Assembly (NCBI GenBank): GCA_948567375.1
Contig: OX419755.1
Location: forward strand, 51,354,291-51,418,290
DNA length: 64,000 nt
Direction: 5' to 3'
DNA from: Lunularia cruciata
Lineage: Eukaryota; Streptophyta; Marchantiopsida; Lunulariales; Lunulariaceae
The position numbers were made by a program, and so were the translations under genes. Under the pieces are notes generated by a model. It was not told where the DNA came from, did no database searches, and saw only the letters and a program-made list of their open reading frames with translations. Shown here piece after piece: positions 45,761 to 57,500 of this stretch (the first letter of the stretch is position 1; each line of letters begins with the position of its first letter).

Positions 45761-48479
45761 TTTGAGAAATAGTGTACTAGGACAACGTCTTGCCTTCCAT
45801 TGTGAACATGGAGAATTCTTGTACAAAAGTAAAAGTGAATAAAATCTGAGTTTCTTTGGAAATGGAGTACCAAAATCTTGTATTCTTTTTATGGTTGATA
45901 TATTTTTATTTCATTTGTTATGAAGCTTTATATAGTAATATTTAGAAGCTTGTATTTGTTGTTTGTACTTGGACATGCTACTTAGTAGATGGATGGCTTG
46001 ATTTGGTTTTGATCATCTCATTGGATTCCATACAATCAAAGGAATTATTCATTCCATTCAATGGGAAGAGAATCACAAGAGCAATGATTTGTCATAGAGC
46101 TAGGATAATCTATATCCATTTCTTGCACTTGATGAAGGTATGCTGACTAAAAAGTGTACAAAAAATTACCATTTCACCTTCATAGTATATGAGGTAGGTA
46201 TTTCTTTGATTTCATGGTATGCCTTCCCCTTGATCACTAATGGTACAAGACCAAATAATTTACAAATACTTCCAAAGTTGATGTAATGGAGTAACTCAGA
46301 GTTGTTGACATTGGTTTGCTATAGCTTATTAGAGGATGACAAAGTTTAGATATTTTGGATTGCCTACTTTATAGACTTTCCTAAAATCTTGCCAAAATAG
46401 ACAAGTTTTGGACCAAGGTTTGAAGGTAGGTAAGTAGGGTAGATGTATAGTATAGTAGTAGTTGGAAGTGGCTTGATGGGCTCAAGCATTGTTGCTACCT
46501 TACTTCTATAGAATATTCTTGTGTTGCTAAAGGAGACTAATGCAAATGCTTTGAATAAGTGGATCAACCATATTAGAGGTGTATGTTCTATCCCAAAATT
46601 GATCTATCAAAAGCTCAATGATCACTACAAAATTTGGACCTAGTCACATCTTGTTCTTTGCTAATGGTAATCTGAATATAGAAAGATACTTGTTTCTTTT
46701 GTCACATAGAAAGATACCTATTTATTTTGCATTCCCTTATATATTTGTTCATGTAGTTGACTAAAGTTTTTCCAACAATATAATCAATCTTGAGAGGCAA
46801 GCAAAGAGGCAAACAATTATATTAGAGAAATTTTAGAATGCATTTGCTCTTCTGAAAGGCACACTAGAGTAGAAGGATTTATAGTAGGTTGACATTGTTA
46901 TATCAACGTTTTGTTTTCATATTCATTTGCTATTGCAATAGTTTTGAGAATTGTGTTGTGTTTAGACATGGTAACTTACATTTACCCATGAAGTAAGCTA
47001 AATTTTTGGAATCCTAGATTGCAATATGGAATCCAAAAATCTTCACTTTAGACATGATCAAGAGTTACATCCAATTACTGTTTGTTTCTTATGAGCGATG
47101 AGATGAATGATACTTCCTAAGAGGATGGTTACTTTCTAAGAGGTACCCCTACCTTTGATAATGTGTTTATTAGCCTATCAATTTCCTTTGGACCTTTTCC
47201 AGCCCAAACTACATCTATAGTCACAGAAAAGAGTTGTTTCACATTTCCTTTATGCATTTTGTATCTATACTTCTCTACCTTGGACTTACATTTCTTTGCT
47301 TTGACTCTTATCTTCTCTAGATTTGCTACCTTTTGAGGTTTGATCTCCATCTTACTATTTTTTGTTTTTTCTAGTTTTACCTTATCTCATGCAACAAGGA
47401 TTTCAACATCAATTTTGTATGACTAGCAAAATTTGGTGTAAATCTTGATACTAAAATAGTCGGTTTCAAGTACCCTTTGCAGTTTCTTTTTCTTTTCTTT
47501 GATTCACACTCAGACCCCACTTACTTGAAATTTTTTTTGCTACAATCTCATTGACTTTAAGAAAAGATCATCAAAGAATTCCGATCCTTCTAATCCTACT
47601 TTCTACAACTTCGACAGACTGAATATAGTTTCTTCTTGGAAAGCCCGGAGGTGAAAAATGTACTTCTTCAGTTTCTCACCTTTTAGTAAGATCAAGGAAT
47701 GCTTCACTCTCTTCGCATAGTGTATCAAACCCAATTGAAGCACGTCTCCTTGTCAAGTGGAGAAGGTAAAAAGTTTTATTGTGTCCTTTGTATAACTCTG
47801 GTTACTCCGTATACTTGAAACTCTTGTGTAACCTTGGTTATTCTTGATGCAATTTCCTTCTCTCGTTTCTCTTCTAAACTCCATGGATCACAAGGGTTAC
47901 TTAGATTTTCAATCCCCTTATTTAGAAGTGCCGAGGAGAAACATTTGCCCTGGTCCGAACATGCTATCCATTCTATGATAATGTGGACATCAATTATTCC
48001 ACTCATCATCTATATTTATTCATCTTTTTTTACTGTCTTTTTTATTAAAACCTTCTTTTAGAATTTGTCTCTCCATTTGCGAGTCGATTTATAGGATAAC
48101 AAGTATCTTGCACACTTCTTGTACAACTTCTTGCCATTCATGGTCTCAAATTTCACAAGATAAGTTGCCATGTATGGGAATAAAATGCTCTTTTGAATAG
48201 GCTTTATCGAAGAGCCACCATAAATCTAGTTGAAGTGTTCAGGATCCTTCAAGTCATCAAGATTTGTGCATATTGTGAGAGACCATTAGAAACTTGTCTT
48301 CATAAGCTTTTGATTTACTTATAACAGCATAGGGAATAGATTTTTTAAAAATGAGCAATAGACACCAATACACTCCCTTGAGAAAATGGCACGGTTGAAG
48401 CCATTGCTAATAGATCACAAAATCAGAAATCAATGATGAAATGAATTAAAACTGTAGTGAATGAACAGTTGTAAGTTGA
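45761..48479. other. AT-rich region, no gene assigned
   Basis: It probably includes the right part of the Harbinger element. Short minus-strand frames at 47129-47350 (Lys-rich) and 47776-48009 have some protein-like texture but no recognised family. They may be remains of an unknown repeat. Confidence 0.35.
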
Positions 48480-49060
48480 GACTATAGAAGAAGACTATAA
48501 ATCAAGACAAAGACCCTGCGCAATGAATGTAGAAGAGTATAAATTGAGACCCAACATACAAAGACTTTGAGCTATGATAAGCGTAGAAAACTGTAAATTG
48601 AGACAAAGGCTATGTGTAGAAAAATGGAAATTGGGACAGAGGCTATGTGCGATGAGCATGGAAAGTTGTAAATCAAACAAAAGCTCTATAGAAAATTGTA
48701 AATCAAGACAAAGAGAATTGTACATCAAAACAAAGGGTCTGTGCAATGAAAATAAAAAGTTGTAAATCCAATCAAAACAAAAGCGCTTTAGAAAATTATA
48801 AATTGAGACAAAGAAAACTGTAAACCAAAACAAAGGCTCCGTGCAATGAGTATAAAAGTTGTAAATCCAAACAAAGGCTCTGCGTGATGAGCATAGAAGC
48901 CTGTAAATCAAAACAAAGGAAAGTTTAAATCAAAACAAAGACTCCATGCAATGAATAAAAAAGATTGTAAATCCAAATCAAGGCTTTGAGCGATGAGTAT
49001 AGAAGACTATAAATCTGTAAATCGAGACGAAAGCTCAGTGCAATGAATGTAGACTCAGAG
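48480..49060. repeat. Degenerate minisatellite, about 50-60 bp units
   Basis: At least eight diverged copies of a unit containing gtaaatcaaaacaaag followed by a variant of gctctgtgcaatgagtataga. The long minus-strand frame over this stretch is a translation of the repeat (recurring LxFxT/SL-rich units) and not a gene. The copies vary in length, which suggests old, eroded tandem expansion. Confidence 0.75.
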
Positions 49061-52000
49061 TTCAAAGTGACTCCAGATACACAGCGATAGAAGCAACATC
49101 GAAGTAGAAATAGTCAAGCTCTTGAATGGATGAGTTGTCCATAATTGAAATCAGGATTTAAATTGCCATTCTCAACACATGCGATCATCCTCAACATGCG
49201 CAATCATCTTCTATGAAAATGAGCGGCTTCTTTGACATGTTTTGGCTATTTCTTACTCCTAACAATAGTCCCTCTAACCTTTTGTTAAATGAATGGTCCC
49301 GTAGTACACGCAAATATATTTACGGACGATTCAAAATCTAATTTGTTTTTGTTTATGGGTACCCGAAAAAATATTGAAGGGTAGACACACTCTACCCGTA
49401 AAATCCCATAAATTTCTCAATTGAAACCACTGCACTGTTGTTTAGAAACGGCAATGTTAGGCATGGCCGTTATTTCTCCTCTCCCTTTAGCTCCTTTTTG
49501 TTTTCAGCCTCGGGCTCGTTATTTCTCCTCGACTTTTTGCTTTTGTCTATTTTGGACCTCGGGCTCGTGTTCTCCATCTACACTCCTTTCTGCTTTTGTA
49601 TTATCTTTTGTGTTTCGTTCGGGGCATACTATTTGGCCCTTTCCTCGAATTGTGTTTGATTGATTATAAAACATGTGACATCGTTGTTTCTTCTCGTCTC
49701 CGCGAACTCCAAAAGTAACATCTATATCCAACAAGAAGTATCTCTGGTCATGACTTTACAATCCATTCTTATTAGCCATGTGGAATTGATTACATTGTTC
49801 ATTATCTGGTTTGGTGTTCTACTGTCTGGTGAATCCCTAAGCTCAACTATTCTGCCTTAAAACCCGATAAGTTTGCATCATTGCTTATGTACCATCAATC
49901 TCTTTTGATGATAAATGCTCAAAAAATATTTCTCTAAGTAAAATATAAACACGGATATGATATGAAAGTCTTGATTCTCGTTGTTAAATGATCCAGTTTA
50001 TACTGAACACTAACGATCCAAATTTTTAAGGTCGTTTATCGGTTCAACTGTAGTAATATTTAGTGAACTGGAAATGCATCATTTCCTGTCAACTCTTCTT
50101 GGCAACCTTTATTGTTTTATTCTTTTTACCGACCTTTTAAGAGCTCAGTAAATTCTTATTTGTTTTCCGTACTAGGCAAAGCTTAGCATCTCGCCGTATC
50201 AATCTCCTTACAAAGGAGGTTCTTTTGCGTGATTTTTTAACAAGTCCAATGAAAAGACGAATTACATCCCTTGGCTGCTTTAATATAATGACACTTTAAT
50301 TCAAAAGATATCTTTAAATCAAACGTATTAAATATATTTATTTTTTACTCGTAGATTTCAATCAAATCCGCTCTTAAACCAGTCACACCAAAAAGCGCAA
50401 TATGTTCTACTTTTTTGTATGAATTGAAAGTGTATATTTCCGCTCAATGGCAAGTTTCTTCTTGACAACCTTCTATGGCGTCTTCTTTCCAAATATCATA
50501 GATTCAAGACCTTATTTATGCTCTTCGCGTATTGGACAAAGTCTACCGCTTCTCGGATCAGTTTCTTTACAAGTGAAGTTCTCTTCCCCAACTTTTTCAC
50601 AAACACAAAATTCGAAATGCATCCTCATTTCAGGTTATATCCCTAAATGCGTTATGATGGCATTTTGAATCATAAAGTCATTTCAAATGAAATGTGGATG
50701 CGGTGATAGTTATCATTTTCTCTCGCATCCGCTCTCACACCTCTCACCCATAAAAGGTACAGTTATACACCCTTGGCAGAAAATATATATCTTTCTAGAA
50801 TGATATGATTTATATCCCGTTTGTAATCTTATTTCCCTTTATAGAATAGATCAATATTCTCAGTTGGAATATCTATTCTACTAAACACCTATTTGAATCA
50901 AATCACGTTCTACCTAAAATTGAGAAAATCTAAATTCAAAATTTGAATACTATAAAATTCCAAGGATGGAAAAGATGCATTGGTTTGAACTTGAAGACTG
51001 AAGTGTCCCTAAATATCTCAAGATTGCAAATCAAGCAATAAATGCTTTTAATGTGTTTTCAACGTGTTTCATACGGGATTTAGCTGTTCTAGTAGACTTG
51101 TAAACTGCAACTGCAAAACTACACAACTGTATGGGCTCCATCTCGTTATCCACCCGCGACTGCGACTGCAACCGCAACCGATACTGCGAAGTCCTGTTCC
51201 CTGGGCCGTTATTATTCTTAGTAGGATGCTTAATTGGTCTTCTTCAGCCGCTGAGGGAAAGGAGAGATGTGGATTCTGACGAGGTTGGTCGAAATGTCGA
51301 GCAGTCTGCAGAAGTGTCCCTTCCGCTCGTGGACCACGTACAAAACACGTTCGAAGAAGCAGAGACATGACCTCCACTTTGGCCAGGCAAATCTGGGGAC
51401 TGTACGAGCAAGGATTTTCTACTTCCCGCAAATCTATATGGTACTGAACTGAGGACCGTACGAGCAACGATTTTCTACTCCTCCGCAGAATAGAATTTCC
51501 GCTTTGGTCAGAGGAGATTCCTGCTAGAATTTTAACTGTGAGCAGAGGCTGCGCAAACAATCGTGTCGTAATCCGCAGCTCTCGCAACGATACAGAAGTT
51601 GAGTATTTCTCTATCTGCAATCGAGTTGCCACCGAAATAACGCGCTTAGCGCGTCAAAATTGCTTGAAATAATCCGCCCCGCTTAGCGATGCTGACAGGA
51701 ATTCATACTATCTGCTTCCGTGTTCGGAATGTGAGGTTGGGTGAACTCCGTCCAGTAGGTGAAGAATTTACTGCAGGTCCAAGGGGACAAGTACATTATT
51801 GTAAAGACGAAGCAGCGTCTCCACTGCCGTTAAAAGTGTCATATCCAGAACTCTTGTAGTCACTTCGCGTAGTCACTTTAGTCGTCAGTTCGCAGTCGGT
51901 CAGCTATCCACATCAGCACTCATGCCTGTTGGCTGTGCAACCCCTACCTGAAACTCCGGATGATCATTAGACGGGACGAGAATAGAAACGACCTCGTTGA

Positions 52001-53069
52001 AGGTAAAGATACCGGGAAACCTTCCTGCAGATTCTCGGAATGCGACCGGATATTCCATAATTTCAATCTCGGCGACAACCTTTCTCCAGTATCTGCCGTG
52101 CACCTTGGCTCTATTGCGTATTGGGCATATTCCCGATAGGGAGTGCGGGCGGGAGACTGGACTTCCCGCCCTCATTTGGCGCGAATTTGCCATTGCTCCT
52201 CTCCTTCTCACCCCCAAGAGTTTCAAACCTCGCCATCGTTGCCCGCGTAAGTCCGAGGACGTCGAGCACTCACGCGCGATATTGGAGCGTGGCGCTGCTG
52301 TGGATGGAAATCAGGAGGCCCAAGGCATTAACATTTTGTTTTGGTTTATTTGAATTTTGATACGAGGCGTTCCTCCTTTGTCCAGATAGCGTATTGGCAT
52401 TTTGAAGCGGGATTTGGCGTCCGATTTGCGGTTCTGTGCAACTTCTTGTGTGGAATGTATCTGTTTCAAAAATATCCCCGGATCATGTTGCGACCGTGAA
52501 AGGTCGAAGACAACAACGTGCGCAGGCATCAGTCGATCTCTTTTGTTGGGGGATTGTATTTTACATTCCAGAGCGGGCATAGGGATCCCAAGGGCGGTTA
52601 AGGGACTTTTGCTTTTGGTATGTGCCCGTGTCCAGCCTCGCAGGTTGATCTTTTGGAATAAGAATCAGGAACATCTGGTCATCATCAGACGCCAGTCCAT
52701 AACTGCATAGACTTGGAGGCAAGCCGAGCCGAGCTTAGCGGCATTTACGCTGCCGCCGCCAAGCACTTTGTCAGGAGCAGAGATGGAACATTTGGCGAAG
52801 AAACATAGACATTTGCCGCGAAACGCACATCAAACACTAACGAGAATGCATATGGTGGAGTAAATCGGCTTTCCCAACTATCGTTTAAAATCTGGATGCA
52901 GGTTCCGATAATATTCACCACGGAGGCTGCGAGGCGCAGGAGACACAACTAGTCTGAATGGCTATCAAATGAGCATCACATTCAGACGAGCTTTCCAGAG
53001 ACTCAGTTTCGGTCCATCGATTAGCTTCTGGGGATTTTTCGTCCTTTCGCTACTCGCTGTCATCCCAAG
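49061..53069. other. Transition from repeats to genic DNA, no gene assigned
   Basis: AT-rich until about 51000, then GC rises to genic levels. A diverged direct repeat of about 70 bp (gtacgagcaa-gattttctact) occurs at 51398-51490. The 187-codon minus-strand frame at 51069-51632 has no family resemblance. The last part (about 52900-53069) may be a non-coding first exon of the 1471-aa gene. Confidence 0.4.
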
Positions 53070-54441
53070 GTAACTTTTCTCTATCCACGTTTCCTGGTAA
53101 CTTAGTTTTTAGTGTTCTTCCGGAGCCTAATATCATGTTGACTCAATCAGGTGATTGATGTCTCTGTGGTACGGCAGAAAGCTTACCAGATTTATTCCCT
53201 GCTACTCACTGACTATTAACTGTGTATGCAGGTCTCACATTTTAATCAGAGTTTATAGTAATCCTTTTTATTTGGTAATGTCCTGTATTTGATTGTGAAA
53301 ATCGGTCCCAATGCCAATAAATGAGAGGGGTGATCACTCATGTTCAATTAGCTTTCTCTAAAGAAACCCTTTTATGGATGAACCGGTCATATGTCCCCCG
53401 AACGTTGTAACCCATAAATGCAAAAGCTTTCCGGATTTCTTGGTGTTGTGCCCACACTCACTAACTAGGCTTGTAATCTGGGGGATATCAAAGTGGCCTC
53501 CCACCTCTACGTACTCGGTATTGCTGCGTCTTCTCTTCTATCATCTTCGTGTTCCACTCTCAAGCACTCAAGGTTTCGGTTTGAGGCTGAGGTCATCATC
53601 AGAGTTAAGTTCCAGGACAACCTTCTGTCATACACTTGGGTGGTTATTACCCACTCTGTCGTTTGTTGTCAGGTCTTTGAACTCGGGTAATAGAGGATTT
53701 GTCTGTCGTCTCGCTCACAGGATTAATCTGAAACAAATCTAGTGAAGATTGCCAAAAGGATTACAGACCAGCAGTGAAATTAGTCCTTGTGCTGCTCCTA
53801 TCACCCGAATTTTGGTGGTCTCACAAGAAAGTCATCTTTTCTCGTTGAAGTCGTTTATGAGGGCTTTTCAGGGCTGTTGCGGAGTTTCCAGATGTTTGTT
53901 ACTGAATTGGACTTCTGCTCCGATGCATAAGAGAACTTGTTCAGGGCCTCTCCCTCACCATCCCAGGGGGTGTTTTTATTAACAAGGGCCCCCAAGAATC
54001 ATCACGGAGGAAATTACTCTACCAGGAACCCCCAAGATTTTCCTCACTGTTACTTTTGAAGCTTGTATTGGTAGTACTGAGACGATAATGTACACTCTTC
54101 GTCTCTGCGTCCTACGGTTGGGCAAACTGAAGCTTATTACTCAGGAGCTAAGGATTGGCAGGAAAAGTCGATAACCAGTTTGATGTTGCTGTACGATTTC
54201 CAAGTTGCTGATTGCCAGCCTGAATAGCATACCCGCTTCCAAACAGTGTTGTAGCCCTGTCATGTGGAGTGCAATTCGAGATACCTTCTACAAGATAATC
54301 CTTCGTGCGGTGAAGTGCCAGTACATGAGAACGTACTCGAGCAACGAAGGTAGCAATTACTGAACATCTCGGTTGTTAGTTGAGAAGAAAATATGACTTA
54401 CGTAATCGCAGTGTCTAAACGTGTTTCCGTGTGAACTTCAG
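53070..54441 (+). other. Possible 5'-leader intron of the 1471-aa gene
   Basis: A consensus donor (cccaag|gtaact) at 53069/53070 and an acceptor after a mixed pyrimidine stretch (aacttcag|gaac) at 54441/54442 would remove about 1.37 kb between a non-coding exon and the coding exon. The interval has genic composition but no convincing protein. Other donor and acceptor pairs in the interval are possible. Confidence 0.3.
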
Positions 54442-54463
54442 GAACCTTGTCATCATATCTTTC

Positions 54464-54502
54464 ATGAACCAGAGGCGAGTTCGACGGAGGACAGAACTCT
54501 GA
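54464..54502 (+). CDS. Short upstream ORF (12 aa) in the leader of the 1471-aa gene
   Basis: An ATG at 54464 opens an Arg-rich 12-codon frame ending with TGA at 54500-54502, 34 bases before the main ATG. It would lie in the mature leader if the intron acceptor at 54441 is used. Upstream frames like this often lower translation of the main frame. Nothing shows that it is translated. Confidence 0.35.
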   Translation: MNQRRVRRRTEL

Positions 54503-54536
54503 AAGAGCAGTTTCAGACTTCTATCCGCTTATCATC

Positions 54537-57500
54537 ATGAGACTCCGGAAGGGACGCAAAGAAGTGACATGTACAGAGGTGGTGGAAACGGAGACAGTGG
54601 CTACAACTTGGAAGGAAGACAGTTATGTAGATGACGACCTTACGACTCTCCAAGATTGTTTGGATCGGCACAAGAAGGTAACTAAGCGATCCAGAAGGGC
54701 TGCAGCGACACCGTTGGATGATGAAGACATTCCCAGTGGTCGCAAGTCTAGAAAGAAATGCAAGGGTTTAGACGAAGTTATGGCAGCTGACTCTGCTCGA
54801 TCTGGAGAGCCGCTCTGCAGTCAACCAGATGGTAAGCAGACTTCACCAAATGAAAGTGGCCCCTCAAATGGTGAGGACGTTCCCGAGGGAGGCAAAAGGC
54901 GTAGGGTTAAAAAGAAAAGACGACGGAGCTCACAAGTCTCAGAAGTCTGCACAGGTAGTGTCGGGACTCCTGTCGGAATAGATTCAACCAAGACTTCTGA
55001 ACATATGAAAGATGCAGTATTTGAACCTCAGATACTCGTTGCTAAGGTAGAAATGGCCGATGATCACTCTCTTGCAAACTTGGGTGTGGATCCTGGATGC
55101 ATCGTAGGTCCGGAAATTTCCTTATTCTCTGAGCAGAACATGGACCTATCTGAGGCTTTGGAAACATTTCTTCCTGTCGACGGTTATCACACTTGCGGGG
55201 ATGCACAGAATTGCCAAACTGCCTGTCTCGAGAAAGTACTTGAGTATTTGGATAAAATGCCAGAAGCACAGCTGAGGTTTTGGTACAAGACGATATTTGA
55301 GGAGGCGTTTGCAAGCAGAAGCGGAGAGAAGGTCAGGGGGAGGCTCAGGAGAATGATCAGGAGCAAAGTTAAGGAAGTCATAAAACTGCAAAGTACCAAA
55401 GAGGTCACCAGTGACTCTTTCAGTACACTTGAGAACCAGGCAGAGGGAGATATTTCTCCTCGAAAGCTTATGTGGGGTGTGAATTATGTGGAGGAGAGTC
55501 CCGGAAGTAAGCTGTCTACGTCCAATGCGGTAGCAGAAAGCGTGGAAGCAGACAACTCCCCTTGCTCGGTCGAATCTCTATTTACGGAGCCAGACTTACC
55601 CTGTTCTCCTTCAACTATCAGCAGGGGCTTTCAACTATCAGCAGGATTGGCTTTTGAGCTTTCGCCGAGGAGCATTTCAGCCAACGAAACGTCGACCAGC
55701 TTCACCATGGGAGACTCTGAGGCAGCTGTGCAGCCGGCTCACATCCCCAACAGTCCCCGACGTTCCAGACGTAAATCCAAAAGATTGGAGAAAGCGAGTC
55801 GGGCCGCACAGGAATGTGAATCACCTAAGGACAATGTTCCGGAATGTACTCCAGAGTTGCCTCATTCAACCATGGACCTGGAAGGTGTATGCAATTCTAC
55901 ACCTTCAGTTTCTGAGATAACGCATCTCATTCCACCTGTCTCTGAGTATCGTAAACCAGCAGATACCGAAGTCGAAAAGACGAAGGTGGACAGTACAGCC
56001 GATGCTCGCCCTTGTTCTGGTAAGATCGTTGCTGTTGATAATATCCAAGAAGAGATTTCATCCTCGACCTCGGCTCACTCCAGCAGACCACACCATGAAA
56101 AGTCTGCTAGAGCTGCTAGTTTGCCATCGCAACCTGCCCTACCCTTACGACGATCAGCTCGTATAGGGGAACGAAGTGGGCGCTCTTTGTCTGACATGGT
56201 TATGATACTTGAAAGCGACAATTCGGATCACTCGAGCCGTATTCAGGTTTATTCGTCAGACAGTCAATTGCAGTCAAAGGAAACCTGTTGCAAAGCTAAC
56301 ATCAAATCTGCCGAAGCTGCACCAGGCAGCATCGAGGATTATTTCCCGTGGACTCCAAAGAAAGCATCAACTCTTCAACTACTGAAGAACTCCATTTGTA
56401 GTGTCCCGGTGGGTAGCCCAACTATGTCAGCAGGTGGATGCTTGGGAGGTACAGGAGTTGAGGTGAACGAAAGGACCGTCAGTACTATGCTTCCTACGTC
56501 GGATCACTCTCATTCCGAGGAGTCCTTCCAACCAGGAACCGAGAGTGCATCAAGTTACGGGAAGCAGGACGAACAATGTGAGGAATCCCTGAAGACCAAT
56601 GCAAAAACACACGGCCATTCAAAGATGTTTAAGGAGGCTACAACCGACATGGAATGTTTAATGGCACTTGCCAGTTTGGAAGAGGAATCTCTTGACGTTA
56701 ACGAAGAAGCAAACTGTTCATCGGAACGTCCGTACGGTCACATTTCTTCTGAAACTCAAGAAGCTAGCCATCAAACTAGATCAAGCAAGGATACCAGGAT
56801 CTGTGATGTAAGTGTCAAAGTAACAGATAAAAACCGTGCAGGTGATGAACCATGTGGCCTATCAAAATCTGTAGTGGGTACCTGTCTTGAGCCCCTTCGT
56901 GCTCCAAGCACTTCGAGCGTGGAGACCACTTCTGGGTGCAAATTCATTACGGAATGTCTGGATCATCCGGTGGAAGACGTTAGCAATGTAATCAGTTGCA
57001 TTGATTCATTGGAACGTCCAGACATAGATTCTGAGGGGTCTTGTAAATTACCAGGATGTGGGTCTAGTGCTGCAGAAATCACCTCGTGTTTGCATGTTTT
57101 GGATTCTGTTCCATGTGAGGAAAGTGCAGAATGCCAGATTCCACCATCGATCCACGGTGAAGGACTTCTTGATCTTGCATATGAAGTTCAGAGATCCGTA
57201 GAAGTCGTCGCTGAATCTGAGAGCGAACGACTCTTTGCCATAGTATCTGCTGAGAAAGTTTCCAGCTTGTGGTCATCGGAACTCGGAACTGGGTGTTCAC
57301 CGCTGGTCCTAGATGTTATCGTTTCCAACGTGGGAGGCGAGAATGGAACAGTGAAAAGCTCCAGGAAATGGGGGTTGGAGAAGTGTGGGTCCGGGAAGTT
57401 GAATTCTCAAATGGGTGCTAGTTTGATGTGCGAAACTGCGTGCTTTCCAGACGTGTGGAGAGATGCTGGGAACTCCTTGGAGCAGCCGGACGACCTGTAC

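Noticed and set aside
48495-48911. 138-codon minus-strand frame
   Set aside because: It is a translation of the degenerate minisatellite; the repeating peptide mirrors the DNA unit.
51069-51632. 187-codon minus-strand frame in genic-GC DNA
   Set aside because: No family resemblance, no splice context, and part of its length comes from a short direct repeat (around 51398-51490).
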